Origin: Candidatus Onthomorpha intestinigallinarum
GTDB taxonomy: Bacteria > Bacteroidota > Bacteroidia > Bacteroidales > P3
Assembly: GCA_019114015.1 (NCBI GenBank)
Contig: DXGG01000251.1
Location: 1-20,685, forward strand
DNA length: 20,685 nucleotides
Direction of reading: 5' to 3'
The notes under the pieces are model-generated. The model was given only the letters and a program-made list of their open reading frames with translations, did not search any database and had not been told where the DNA came from. A program made the translations under genes and the position numbers. Every line of letters starts with the position of its first letter. Position 1 is the first letter of the stretch. Positions 9,071 through 16,231 of this stretch are shown piece after piece.

Positions 9071-10240
9071 TTATTTCAAGAAAGCCAATAAAATACCGGC
9101 TGCGACAGCAGAACCGATGACTCCTGCCACATTTGGTCCCATTGCGTGTTGCAACAGATAGTTTGATTTGTCATATTCCAATCCCACGGTCAAAGAAACC
9201 CTCGCGGAATCCGGTACTGCGGACACTCCGGAATTTCCTATCAACGGATTGATTTTGTTGTCGTGTTTCAAGAACAGGTTCATGAACTTGACGAACAATA
9301 CACCGCAAGCCGTTGCAATAACAAATGAGAATGCTCCTATGGCAAAAATACCTATTGATTTGCCTGTCAAGAAAGAAGTTGCCTGCGTGGAACAACCCAC
9401 CGTTAAACCTATCAATATGGTACATATGTCAACGATAGGACCTGAGGCTGTATTTGCCAAACGTTTAGTAACACCGGATTCTTTCAACAGATTGCCGAAG
9501 AACAACATGCCCAGCAAAGGCATGCCTGTAGGTACTATGAAACAGCACAAAATAAATGCCATAATAGGGAATACACATTTTTCGGTTTTGGAAACCTGAC
9601 GAGGAGGTCTCATTCGTATCACCCTTTCTTTCTTGGTTGTCAACAGTCTCATGATAGGCGGCTGAATAACAGGTACAAGAGCCATGTAGGAATATGCCGA
9701 CACTGCAATTGCTCCCATCAGTTCAGGTGCCAATTGGGACGATGTAAATATGGCAGTAGGGCCATCAGCTCCTCCAATAATGCCTATCGAACCAGCTTCC
9801 GCAGGAGAAAATCCAATCAACAATGCGACGAAGTAAGCCGCAAATATACCACCTTGAGCAGCGGCACCAATCAACATCAGTTTGGGATTTGACAACAAAG
9901 CCGAAAAATCGGTCATCGCACCTATTCCCAGAAATATTAGAGGCGGATACCATCCATTCTGCACTCCGTGGTAAAGGATGTTGAGTACGGATCCAGATTC
10001 GTAAATGCCTATCATCAAGCCGGGATAGAAAGGAATGTTCCCGACTATCATACCGAATCCTATAGGCACCAAAAGAAGAGGTTCATATTCTTTCTTTATT
10101 CCGAGATAAATAAATGCACAGCCTATAATTATCATTACTAAGTGACCTATCTCAAAATTTGCAAAGGCCGTGTATTGAAAAAACTGTACAAGCTGAGCCT
10201 GAACAAAATCTATAAAGCTCGAAGATTCCATTGGTACCAT
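9071..10240 (-). CDS. mmdB: Sodium-pumping decarboxylase beta subunit (methylmalonyl-CoA decarboxylase)
   Basis: This integral membrane protein of 389 residues belongs to the OadB/MmdB/GcdB family. The family signature SIGIIGGADGPTAIF is at ~151-165. Its Asp159 lines up with the Asp shown to be essential for Na+ transport in Klebsiella OadB. Other conserved blocks are NGWYPPLIFLGIGAMTDF (~95-112), SYMALVPVIQPP, NPLIGNSGVSAVPDSARV and HAMGPNVAGVIGSAVAAGIL at the end. The subunit decarboxylates carboxybiotin and uses the energy to export about two Na+ ions. The gene is 3 bases after the biotin-carrier gene and is the last of the operon. Met1 and Met4 are both possible starts. The family does not itself tell oxaloacetate from methylmalonyl-CoA pumps; the neighbouring carboxyltransferase and epimerase point to methylmalonyl-CoA. 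Confidence 0.95.
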   Translation of the reverse strand: MVPMESSSFIDFVQAQLVQFFQYTAFANFEIGHLVMIIIGCAFIYLGIKKEYEPLLLVPIGFGMIVGNIPFYPGLMIGIYESGSVLNILYHGVQNGWYPPLIFLGIGAMTDFSALLSNPKLMLIGAAAQGGIFAAYFVALLIGFSPAEAGSIGIIGGADGPTAIFTSSQLAPELMGAIAVSAYSYMALVPVIQPPIMRLLTTKKERVIRMRPPRQVSKTEKCVFPIMAFILCCFIVPTGMPLLGMLFFGNLLKESGVTKRLANTASGPIVDICTILIGLTVGCSTQATSFLTGKSIGIFAIGAFSFVIATACGVLFVKFMNLFLKHDNKINPLIGNSGVSAVPDSARVSLTVGLEYDKSNYLLQHAMGPNVAGVIGSAVAAGILLAFLK

Positions 10241-10243
10241 CGA

Positions 10244-10681
10244 TTATTCTCCTATAGTTAACAGTACGTCTCCTTCCAACACCGCATCACCTTTACGTAC
10301 TTTTATTTCTTTTATTGTACCACTTACGTCCGAGTCAATTCCGTTTTCCATCTTCATCGCCTCAAGAACCAATAGCCTTTGTCCTACGGATACTTTATCA
10401 CCGACATTTACATTTACATCCATTATAGTTCCAGGAAGAGGTGATTTTATTGCTGTATCCTTGCCAGTAGAAGCTACAGTCTTGGCAACTTGCGGAGCGT
10501 GATCGGTAGATGGAACGGCAACAGATCTCATAAGTTTTGGAGTCTTGGTTTGCCTTATCTCTCTATCTACTTCCACTTTATAGGCAGAGCCGTTCAATTC
10601 CAATTTTATTTCATTGTCTTCTACACTTTGTATTTCTACAGTGTAATTATTTCCGTTTATTTTGAACTTATAACTTTTCAT
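10244..10681 (-). CDS. mmdC: Biotin carboxyl carrier subunit (gamma)
   Basis: The 145-residue protein has a C-terminal biotinyl domain (~77-145) with the classic EAMKMEN motif; Lys110 would carry biotin. SPLPGTIMDVNVNVGDKVSV precedes it, as in all biotinyl/lipoyl domains. Residues 1-45 form a small beta-rich segment (FKINGNNYTVEI), and a linker lies at ~45-76. The domain carries the carboxyl group from the carboxyltransferase active site to the membrane beta subunit. It sits 24 bases after the OadG-type gene and 3 bases before mmdB. It needs a biotin ligase encoded elsewhere. Pyruvate or propionyl-CoA carboxylase carriers look similar, but no biotin carboxylase gene is nearby. Confidence 0.93.
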   Translation of the reverse strand: MKSYKFKINGNNYTVEIQSVEDNEIKLELNGSAYKVEVDREIRQTKTPKLMRSVAVPSTDHAPQVAKTVASTGKDTAIKSPLPGTIMDVNVNVGDKVSVGQRLLVLEAMKMENGIDSDVSGTIKEIKVRKGDAVLEGDVLLTIGE

Positions 10682-10705
10682 TATGTATCTTCTTTAAATT
10701 AGAAA

Positions 10706-11653
10706 CTATCTTCTATAAGGATTCATGTTGTACAATTTGGAACTCCATGGGGAATAAGCTTTTGCAACTTTGTTTATTGTAAGAATAGTAGATTCCTCAT
10801 CGTGCATTTCATCATTGTACAAATGTATTGCAGCAGCTATTGCGGCAAATTCTTCTCCACTTATGTCACTGGTTTTCTTGCTTGCCGTTTTTTCATTGTC
10901 CGATATCACCGCATTTGGCTGTTTTTGACCTTTTTTGTTTTGTATATTGACCATAAGTTTTCCGAACAATACTGACAAAACAACGGATATAAGAATCAAT
11001 ACAAGGAATACCGTTCCTATCGCTATTATTGCCAATCCTGCACCGCTCGGGTCTTTCTCGGCTATTTCATCAGCTTTCATCTTTTTGATATACTGATATG
11101 ACGGACTGCCTTTTATGGTCATATTGTCAAAACCTTTTGTCGCGTCTATGACGAATACATTGTATCCCGCAGCATTGCTGCCCGCTATATACAACAATTT
11201 GGTAGATACGTCATAACTGAAAGCCTGAGCAGCTCCACGGAACTTGAAAAACTCCTTTTCAACTCCATCCAATGTCAATACCTTGACGAAAGAACTGTCT
11301 CTGTTAGACGCCAGATAAACAATATGATGCTCATATACCGCAACGGATTGAGGAACGTAAATCTTGAACACGTCATGCCTGCCTTCCGCATTGTCAACAA
11401 GCAATTGCTTGGTCTTCTCGAATCCGTCTTTTGTCCTTGACAGTATTTCAACCGTGTTCTCATTTTCATTTATGACAACCATTGTCTGACTCTCCGAGTC
11501 AACGGCAAATTTTTGCGCAACCAAAGGGTCGTAACTTGACGGTTTTGTATTTGCATCGACTTCAGCACTTTCCACTTTGTCTTGCGCAAAAGACACAAAG
11601 GACAAAAGCAGTACAAAAGACAATACAAATGATTTCACTATACTATTTTTCAT
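10706..11653 (-). CDS. OadG-type membrane subunit with large exported N-terminal domain
   Basis: The protein has 315 residues. Residues 1-24 are a signal peptide (ending SFAQ). Residues ~40-190 form a beta-rich domain with propeller-like repeats (MVVINENENTVEIL, HIVYLASNRDSSFVKVLTLD, KLLYIAGSNAAGYNVFVID). Residues ~204-232 are a transmembrane helix, and ~233-315 a cytoplasmic tail ending YSPWSSKLYNMNPYRR with a preceding GEEFAAIAAAIHLYND. The helix plus the EEFAAI...SPWS tail matches the OadG/MmdD subunit, which anchors and stabilises the complex. Classical OadG is only ~80-120 residues with a very short N-terminus, so this is about three times longer. The gene lies between the carboxyltransferase gene (13-base gap) and the carrier gene (24-base gap). 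The role of the exported domain is not known to me. Confidence 0.82.
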   Translation of the reverse strand: MKNSIVKSFVLSFVLLLSFVSFAQDKVESAEVDANTKPSSYDPLVAQKFAVDSESQTMVVINENENTVEILSRTKDGFEKTKQLLVDNAEGRHDVFKIYVPQSVAVYEHHIVYLASNRDSSFVKVLTLDGVEKEFFKFRGAAQAFSYDVSTKLLYIAGSNAAGYNVFVIDATKGFDNMTIKGSPSYQYIKKMKADEIAEKDPSGAGLAIIAIGTVFLVLILISVVLSVLFGKLMVNIQNKKGQKQPNAVISDNEKTASKKTSDISGEEFAAIAAAIHLYNDEMHDEESTILTINKVAKAYSPWSSKLYNMNPYRR

Positions 11654-11666
11654 TTTTGTCTGCTTA

Positions 11667-13226
11667 TTATAGAGGAATGTTACAATGTTTTTTCATAGGG
11701 TTCTGATCCTTCTTGGTAGCCAAAGCCTGCAATGCCCTTATAACGCGGAAACGAGTGTTTCGAGGTTCGATTACATCGTCTATGTGACCGAATTTTGCCG
11801 CAACGTAAGGATTTGCGAACTTGTCGGCGTATTCCGCTTCTTTTTCGGCGATGAATTTGGCTTTTGCCTCAGGGTCTTCCATTTTCTTTAGTTCCGAACC
11901 GTAAAGAACGGCAACGGCACCGCTTGCTCCCATAACGGCTATTTCCGCACTTGGCCATGCATAGTTTATGTCGCCCCTCAACTGTTTCGAACTCATCACA
12001 TCGTGAGCACCGCCATAAGACTTGCGCAAAGTGATTGTAACCTTAGGAACTGTGGCTTCGCCGTAAGCGAACAGCAATTTGGCTCCGTTTGTTATGATAC
12101 CGTTGTATTCCTGACCAGTTCCCGGCAAGAAACCCGGCACGTCCACCAAAGTAACCAATGGAATGTTGAACGCATCGCAGAATCTTACGAATCTTGCGGC
12201 TTTTCTCGAGGCGTTTATGTCCAATACTCCTGCCATATAGTTTGGCTGGTTGGCTACTATGCCGACAGACACTCCGTTGAATCTTGCAAAACCTACAACT
12301 ATGTTGGCCGCAAAATGACGGTGTACTTCCAGAAATTCTCCCTCATCGACTATCGCATGAATTATATCCTTTACATCATAAGGTTGGTTAGGATTGTCAG
12401 GAATTATGGAGTTCAATGAATCTTCCAAACGATCAATAGGGTCGTTGCATGGTTGCAAAGGAGCTTCCTCAAGATTGTTGGAAGGTATGTAGCTTATCAT
12501 TTTCCTTATCAACATCAGTCCCTCATCTTCAGTATCCACAACAAAATGAGTTACGCCGGACTTGGAAGCATGTACCATCGCACCTCCGAGTTTGTCGTCT
12601 GTCACTTCCTCACCCGTTACTGTCTTTACAACCTTGGGACCTGTCACGTACATGTATGAGTTTTCCTTACTCATCATTATGAAGTCGGTCAATGCAGGCG
12701 AATAAACGGAACCTCCGGCACAAGGACCGAAAATGGCCGAAATCTGAGGTATTACTCCAGAAGCCATGATGTTGCGTTGGAATATCTCCGCATATCCGGC
12801 CAAGGAATTAACGCCTTCCTGTATACGTGCTCCACCCGAATCGTTCAATCCTATAACCGGAGCACCCACCTTCATGGCCTGGTCCAATACCTTGCATATC
12901 TTTGAGGCGAATGCCTCGGAAAGAGAACCTCCGAAAACCGTGAAGTCCTGTGAAAAAACATATACCAATCTTCCGTCTATAGTACCATAACCCGTAACGA
13001 CTCCGTCGGAAAGAAAACTTTTTTCTCCCATACCGAAATCGGTGCAATGATGAGTGACGAACATGTCGAACTCTTCAAAACTGCCGTCGTCAAGCAATCT
13101 TTCTATTCTTTCGCGAGCCGTCAATTTGCCCTTGGCATGTTGGGAATCTATTCTTTTTTGACCTCCACCCAACTTTGCCTCTTCTCTCTTGTCAAGCAAC
13201 TGCTTGATTTTTTCTTCAAAAGCCAT
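11667..13226 (-). CDS. mmdA: Methylmalonyl-CoA decarboxylase alpha subunit / carboxyltransferase
   Basis: This 519-residue protein has the two crotonase-like halves of acyl-CoA carboxyltransferases. The N half has GGSLSEAFASKI (~99-110), NDSGGARIQEGV (~128-139) and the oxyanion-hole stretch GPCAGGSVYSPAL (~167-179). The C half has VDVPGFLPGTGQEYNGII (~361-378) and SYGGAHDVMSSK (~403-414). The end HCNIPL is close to the HGNIPL typical of this subfamily. It moves the carboxyl group of (S)-methylmalonyl-CoA to biotin, giving propionyl-CoA. The same fold is used by propionyl-CoA carboxylase beta. The decarboxylase role is inferred from the neighbouring Na+ pump beta subunit and the absence of a biotin carboxylase gene. 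It starts 33 bases after the epimerase stop. Confidence 0.94.
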   Translation of the reverse strand: MAFEEKIKQLLDKREEAKLGGGQKRIDSQHAKGKLTARERIERLLDDGSFEEFDMFVTHHCTDFGMGEKSFLSDGVVTGYGTIDGRLVYVFSQDFTVFGGSLSEAFASKICKVLDQAMKVGAPVIGLNDSGGARIQEGVNSLAGYAEIFQRNIMASGVIPQISAIFGPCAGGSVYSPALTDFIMMSKENSYMYVTGPKVVKTVTGEEVTDDKLGGAMVHASKSGVTHFVVDTEDEGLMLIRKMISYIPSNNLEEAPLQPCNDPIDRLEDSLNSIIPDNPNQPYDVKDIIHAIVDEGEFLEVHRHFAANIVVGFARFNGVSVGIVANQPNYMAGVLDINASRKAARFVRFCDAFNIPLVTLVDVPGFLPGTGQEYNGIITNGAKLLFAYGEATVPKVTITLRKSYGGAHDVMSSKQLRGDINYAWPSAEIAVMGASGAVAVLYGSELKKMEDPEAKAKFIAEKEAEYADKFANPYVAAKFGHIDDVIEPRNTRFRVIRALQALATKKDQNPMKKHCNIPL

Positions 13227-13259
13227 GTTTTTATATCAATTTTATTGGAAATAAATATT

Positions 13260-13661
13260 CTACTTGCAACAAATTTCTGTAAGAACACCAAGTGTTGATT
13301 TAGGATGAAGGAATCCTATGTTCAATCCTTCGGCACCTTTTCTTGACTGCTTGTCTATCAGTCTTACGCCTTTGTCCTGCGCATCGTTCAAGGCCTTGTC
13401 CGTATCCTCCACAGCAAAAGCTATGTGGTGAACTCCCGCACCTCTTTTTTCAATGAATGAAGCGATGGTGCTGTCAGGACTTGTAGCTTCCAACAATTCT
13501 ATCTTCACTTCTCCTATTTTGAAGAAAGCGGTTCTTACCTTTTGGTCCGCAACCTCTTCGATGTTATAGCACTTTAGGCCCATAACGTTTTCCCAATACT
13601 TTATAGCCTCGTCCAAATTAGATACGGCTATACCGATGTGTTCAATATGTGTAGGTGTCAT
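13260..13661 (-). CDS. mce: Methylmalonyl-CoA epimerase
   Basis: The start is placed at the ATG at 13661. A longer frame back to 13715 would cover the promoter's -7 region and add 18 unlikely residues. The 133-residue product is the usual family length and opens THIEHIGIAVSNLDEAIKYW, diagnostic of vicinal-oxygen-chelate epimerases. Probable metal ligands are His8, Glu55 (VKIELLE), His79 (GVHHIAF) and Glu129 (LTEI), by analogy with the four ligands of the Propionibacterium enzyme. It interconverts (R)- and (S)-methylmalonyl-CoA, linking the B12-dependent mutase to the decarboxylase encoded next. It is the first gene of the five-gene operon. Confidence 0.95.
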   Translation of the reverse strand: MTPTHIEHIGIAVSNLDEAIKYWENVMGLKCYNIEEVADQKVRTAFFKIGEVKIELLEATSPDSTIASFIEKRGAGVHHIAFAVEDTDKALNDAQDKGVRLIDKQSRKGAEGLNIGFLHPKSTLGVLTEICCK

Positions 13662-13712
13662 AATTATTAATGTATTTAAATTGTTTGTTTTCTGCACTTT
13701 AAAATTAAGCGG

Positions 13713-13744
13713 CAAAATTACTCATTTTTTTCAATCTGAACAAG
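13713..13744 (-). promoter_or_regulatory. Promoter of the mce-mmd operon
   Basis: On the minus strand CTTG (13744-13741), 20 bases, then TAATTTTG (13720-13713). This is a full match to the Bacteroidota -7 box TAnnTTTG and 3 of 4 bases of the -33 box. The predicted start near 13706 leaves a leader of about 45 bases before mce. Confidence 0.72.
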
Positions 13745-13799
13745 AATTGATATTAAATATTTAACCAAACAAACCCTTGTGGCAGAGTTTATTTAAGTG

Positions 13800-14819
13800 T
13801 TAGTTTTCCTTTATGCCACGGATGACGGCTTCCAGTTGTATCAGTTGATCCCTTTTCGGATTACGTGGCGAGTAAACAAAGCCGTCAATCATCACGAAAC
13901 GGTTGTTCTTTTTGTCCAAAAAGCAGTAATTGACAAAAGGACCTCCCATGAAATCGTTGAACAGACGCCACAGTCCTCTTGTTTCTATCGCCTTTATGTC
14001 ATTTCCTATAACCGTAGTGTCCCTTACGAATTCCGCCCTGCGCTCCACACCCATGTAGGAACCTCTGCGCGGTCCCGGTATATGCTTTTTGGTTATGCTG
14101 TCCCTGAGGCTGAGGATGTATTCCTGTTCGAACATTTGTTCCCCTTTGTAAGGCATGGTGTATATCATCAATCCCAGACTGCCGTCCTTGGGTTCTTTTC
14201 TCAACCATACGAAGTCGTCGTCATTGGTCGCAAGATAGAATTCCTCCGATACCGTTAAATAAAAGCCGAACTTGGATTTGAGTGTCTTGGTGATGTTTAT
14301 GTTTTCCAGTTTCTTGAAGGCAGCCTGTACTCTCTTGTATTCGTTGAGATAGAACTGTTCCCTTATCGTATTGGAATAGCGGGCAATCAAACTGTAAAGA
14401 CTATCCCTGTCGCTTGTTGAAAACTGGAAATAGGCCTGAGGGTAGGATTTGTAGTTTATTTGTTTGGTCAGTTTGTTCGGATTGCCTGCCTTGTGATCTA
14501 TTATTATGATGTTTCTGTGTTTTTTTAGCATGTCGGAATTGAAGAAGCCGCTAGGATTCATTTGAACCACGTCGAACAGCGGTTCTGCCTGGGGAAGACC
14601 CTTGCAGGCTTTCATGAAATATTTTCCTATGGTGTCCTTTATGTCTCCCTTGTAAATTTCATCGGGTATGACCAATACCACCTCGAGTGTTTTTCCTCCT
14701 GAGGCAGGCAATCCCATGCTTTCATTGTCACTCTGTGTTTTTTTCTTGCTGCAACATACCAATACTGTCATCGGCAAACAAAACAACATCAAATACTTGA
14801 CCAATCTTCCTTTCTTCAT
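13800..14819 (-). CDS. DUF4837-type envelope protein, probable lipoprotein
   Basis: The 339-residue protein starts KKGRLVKYLMLF, a basic then hydrophobic signal, and reaches VLVCCSKKK at ~19-27. A Cys followed by Ser/Lys suggests a lipoprotein, but the lipobox is poor, with Cys or Val before the possible acylated Cys. The mature part contains KTLEVVLVIPDEIY, KGLPQAEPLFDVVQMNPSGF and HRNIIIIDH, which I recognise as the pattern of Bacteroidota proteins annotated DUF4837, followed by MGGPFVNYCFLDKKNNRFVM near the end. Function is unknown. It is a single gene, divergent from prfA, with its own promoter. No terminator hairpin is visible in the 138 bases between its stop and mce. Confidence 0.75.
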   Translation of the reverse strand: MKKGRLVKYLMLFCLPMTVLVCCSKKKTQSDNESMGLPASGGKTLEVVLVIPDEIYKGDIKDTIGKYFMKACKGLPQAEPLFDVVQMNPSGFFNSDMLKKHRNIIIIDHKAGNPNKLTKQINYKSYPQAYFQFSTSDRDSLYSLIARYSNTIREQFYLNEYKRVQAAFKKLENINITKTLKSKFGFYLTVSEEFYLATNDDDFVWLRKEPKDGSLGLMIYTMPYKGEQMFEQEYILSLRDSITKKHIPGPRRGSYMGVERRAEFVRDTTVIGNDIKAIETRGLWRLFNDFMGGPFVNYCFLDKKNNRFVMIDGFVYSPRNPKRDQLIQLEAVIRGIKEN

Positions 14820-14842
14820 ATTTCAAACATTTTAACAGATTG

Positions 14843-14870
14843 CAAAGATAATAAATTCCTTCAAAACAAA
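14843..14870 (-). promoter_or_regulatory. Probable promoter of the DUF4837 gene
   Basis: The minus strand carries TATCTTTG (14850-14843), a full TAnnTTTG match, 24 bases before the ATG. The best -33 match, TTTG (14870-14867), is only 16 bases away instead of 19-21, so the upstream half is uncertain. Confidence 0.5.
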
Positions 14871-14934
14871 AATAAGCCTTACGGAGCCTCGCAAGACATG
14901 AAACGCCGTTAGTCCAAAATGAAACGAAGAAAGA

Positions 14935-14955
14935 ATTTTCCGGAATCAAGATTCA
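14935..14955 (+). repeat. Single copy of the 21-base repeat found in tandem upstream of rsfS
   Basis: The unit is a T-run, then CCGGAATCAAGATTCA, then T(7). It matches the array at 19351-19427 almost base for base. It contains the dyad GAATC-AA-GATTC. It lies in the 259-base gap between the divergent DUF4837 and prfA genes. Confidence 0.75.
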
Positions 14956-14968
14956 TTTTTTTCTTTTC

Positions 14969-14991
14969 TGAAAAGGGAAACGCTCTTTTCA
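14969..14991. other. Hairpin next to the single repeat copy
   Basis: TGAAAAGGG and CTCTTTTCA, with one G-T pair, form a 9-bp stem with loop AAACG. No T-run follows on either strand, so it is unlikely to be a terminator. It may be a chance structure or part of the repeat element. Confidence 0.35.
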
Positions 14992-15026
14992 AGTTCCGTC
15001 AAATCCGACTCTTGCATTGATGCATT

Positions 15027-15057
15027 CTTGTGCTGTGAAGTAATTTTTGTAACTTTG
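15027..15057 (+). promoter_or_regulatory. Promoter of prfA
   Basis: CTTG (15027-15030), 19 bases, TAACTTTG (15050-15057). The -7 box is a full match and the -33 box matches in 3 of 4 bases. Its position supports the prfA start at 15079 rather than the longer frame from 15028, which would lie inside the promoter. Confidence 0.75.
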
Positions 15058-15078
15058 CCTGCTCAAAAACGAAGGCTT

Positions 15079-16149
15079 ATGTTGGAAAAATTGGAAGCGA
15101 TTAACGAAAAGTTTCTCGACATAGAAAAGAAGATGAATGAACCCGGAGTGATGGACGACATGAAACACTATGTCAAGCTCAGCAAGGACTACAAGGATTT
15201 GCAGCCCATAATATCCGCATACAAGCAATACAAGAACATACTGGCCAATATAGAGAGCTCTAAACAGGTGTTGAACACCGAAAAGGACGAGGAATTCAAG
15301 GAGCTTGCCAAGGAGGAATTGTCGGAGTTGACTCAAAAGAAAGAGGAAATGGAGGAGGAGATACGTCTTATGCTCATACCTTCGGACCCTCAGGACGGCA
15401 AGAATGCCATTTTTGAGATACGTGCCGGAACAGGAGGGGATGAGGCAAGCATATTTGCAGGCGATTTGTACAGAATGTACACCAAGTTCTTTGAAAAGAA
15501 AGGCTGGAAGGTTGAGGTTGTGGATTTTACGGAGGGAACCGTGGGCGGCTACAAGGAAATAGTGATGAATGTCAGAGGTGAGGGCGTTTACGGTCAGATG
15601 AAGTATGAATCGGGTGTACACAGGGTGCAGAGAGTGCCGCAGACCGAGACTCAGGGCAGGGTGCATACCTCGGCCGCTTCGGTGGTTGTTCTTCCCGAAG
15701 CAGAGGAATTCGATGTCGATTTGAAGATGAGCGACATACGCAAGGATACGTTTTGTTCTTCCGGTCCGGGAGGGCAGTCTGTCAATACGACATACTCAGC
15801 CATACGCCTTACACACATTCCTACTGGTATAGTAGTTTCGTGTCAGGACCAGAAGTCCCAGATAAAGAATTTCGACAAGGCGTTGGTGGTTTTGCGTTCG
15901 CGATTGTTCGAATTGGAATACAACAAGTATCTTGAGGAAGTGTCCTCCAAGAGGAAGACAATGGTGTCCACGGGAGACCGTTCGGCCAAGATACGTACCT
16001 ACAACTATCCTCAGTCGCGGGTAACGGACCACAGGATAAACTGGACGATGTACAATTTGCCAGTGTTTATGGACGGGGACATTCAGGATTTGCTTGATGC
16101 CTTGCAGTTGGCCGAAAATGCCGAAAGACTCAAGGAAGCGGTAAGCTGA
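15079..16149 (+). CDS. prfA: Peptide chain release factor 1
   Basis: This 356-residue protein is close to the usual RF1 length. It has the helical N-terminal domain, the EIRAGTGGDEA segment (~113-123), the codon-reading loop with P-Q-T at ~187-189 inside VQRVPQTETQGRVHTSAA (RF1 type P-x-T rather than the SPF of RF2), and the GGQ motif at 231-233 in SSGPGGQSVNTTYSAIRLTH. It recognises UAA and UAG and triggers release of the finished peptide at the ribosome; GGQ reaches the peptidyl-transferase centre. It is transcribed alone from its own promoter, divergent from the DUF4837 gene. The 82-base gap before porZ holds that gene's promoter and no clear terminator. Confidence 0.97.
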   Translation: MLEKLEAINEKFLDIEKKMNEPGVMDDMKHYVKLSKDYKDLQPIISAYKQYKNILANIESSKQVLNTEKDEEFKELAKEELSELTQKKEEMEEEIRLMLIPSDPQDGKNAIFEIRAGTGGDEASIFAGDLYRMYTKFFEKKGWKVEVVDFTEGTVGGYKEIVMNVRGEGVYGQMKYESGVHRVQRVPQTETQGRVHTSAASVVVLPEAEEFDVDLKMSDIRKDTFCSSGPGGQSVNTTYSAIRLTHIPTGIVVSCQDQKSQIKNFDKALVVLRSRLFELEYNKYLEEVSSKRKTMVSTGDRSAKIRTYNYPQSRVTDHRINWTMYNLPVFMDGDIQDLLDALQLAENAERLKEAVS

Positions 16150-16193
16150 CGGGTTCATAAAAGGCGGCCGGTCATAATAATAGGTAAGTCTGT

Positions 16194-16225
16194 TTCGTTT
16201 TCATTTCTGTGAGGTCATATATTTG
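16194..16225 (+). promoter_or_regulatory. Promoter of porZ-recO
   Basis: TTCG (16194-16197), 20 bases, TATATTTG (16218-16225). The -7 box is a full match and the -33 box matches in 3 of 4 bases. The porZ ATG begins only 6 bases after the -7 box, so the transcript may have almost no leader. Confidence 0.62.
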
Positions 16226-16231
16226 CAGGAC

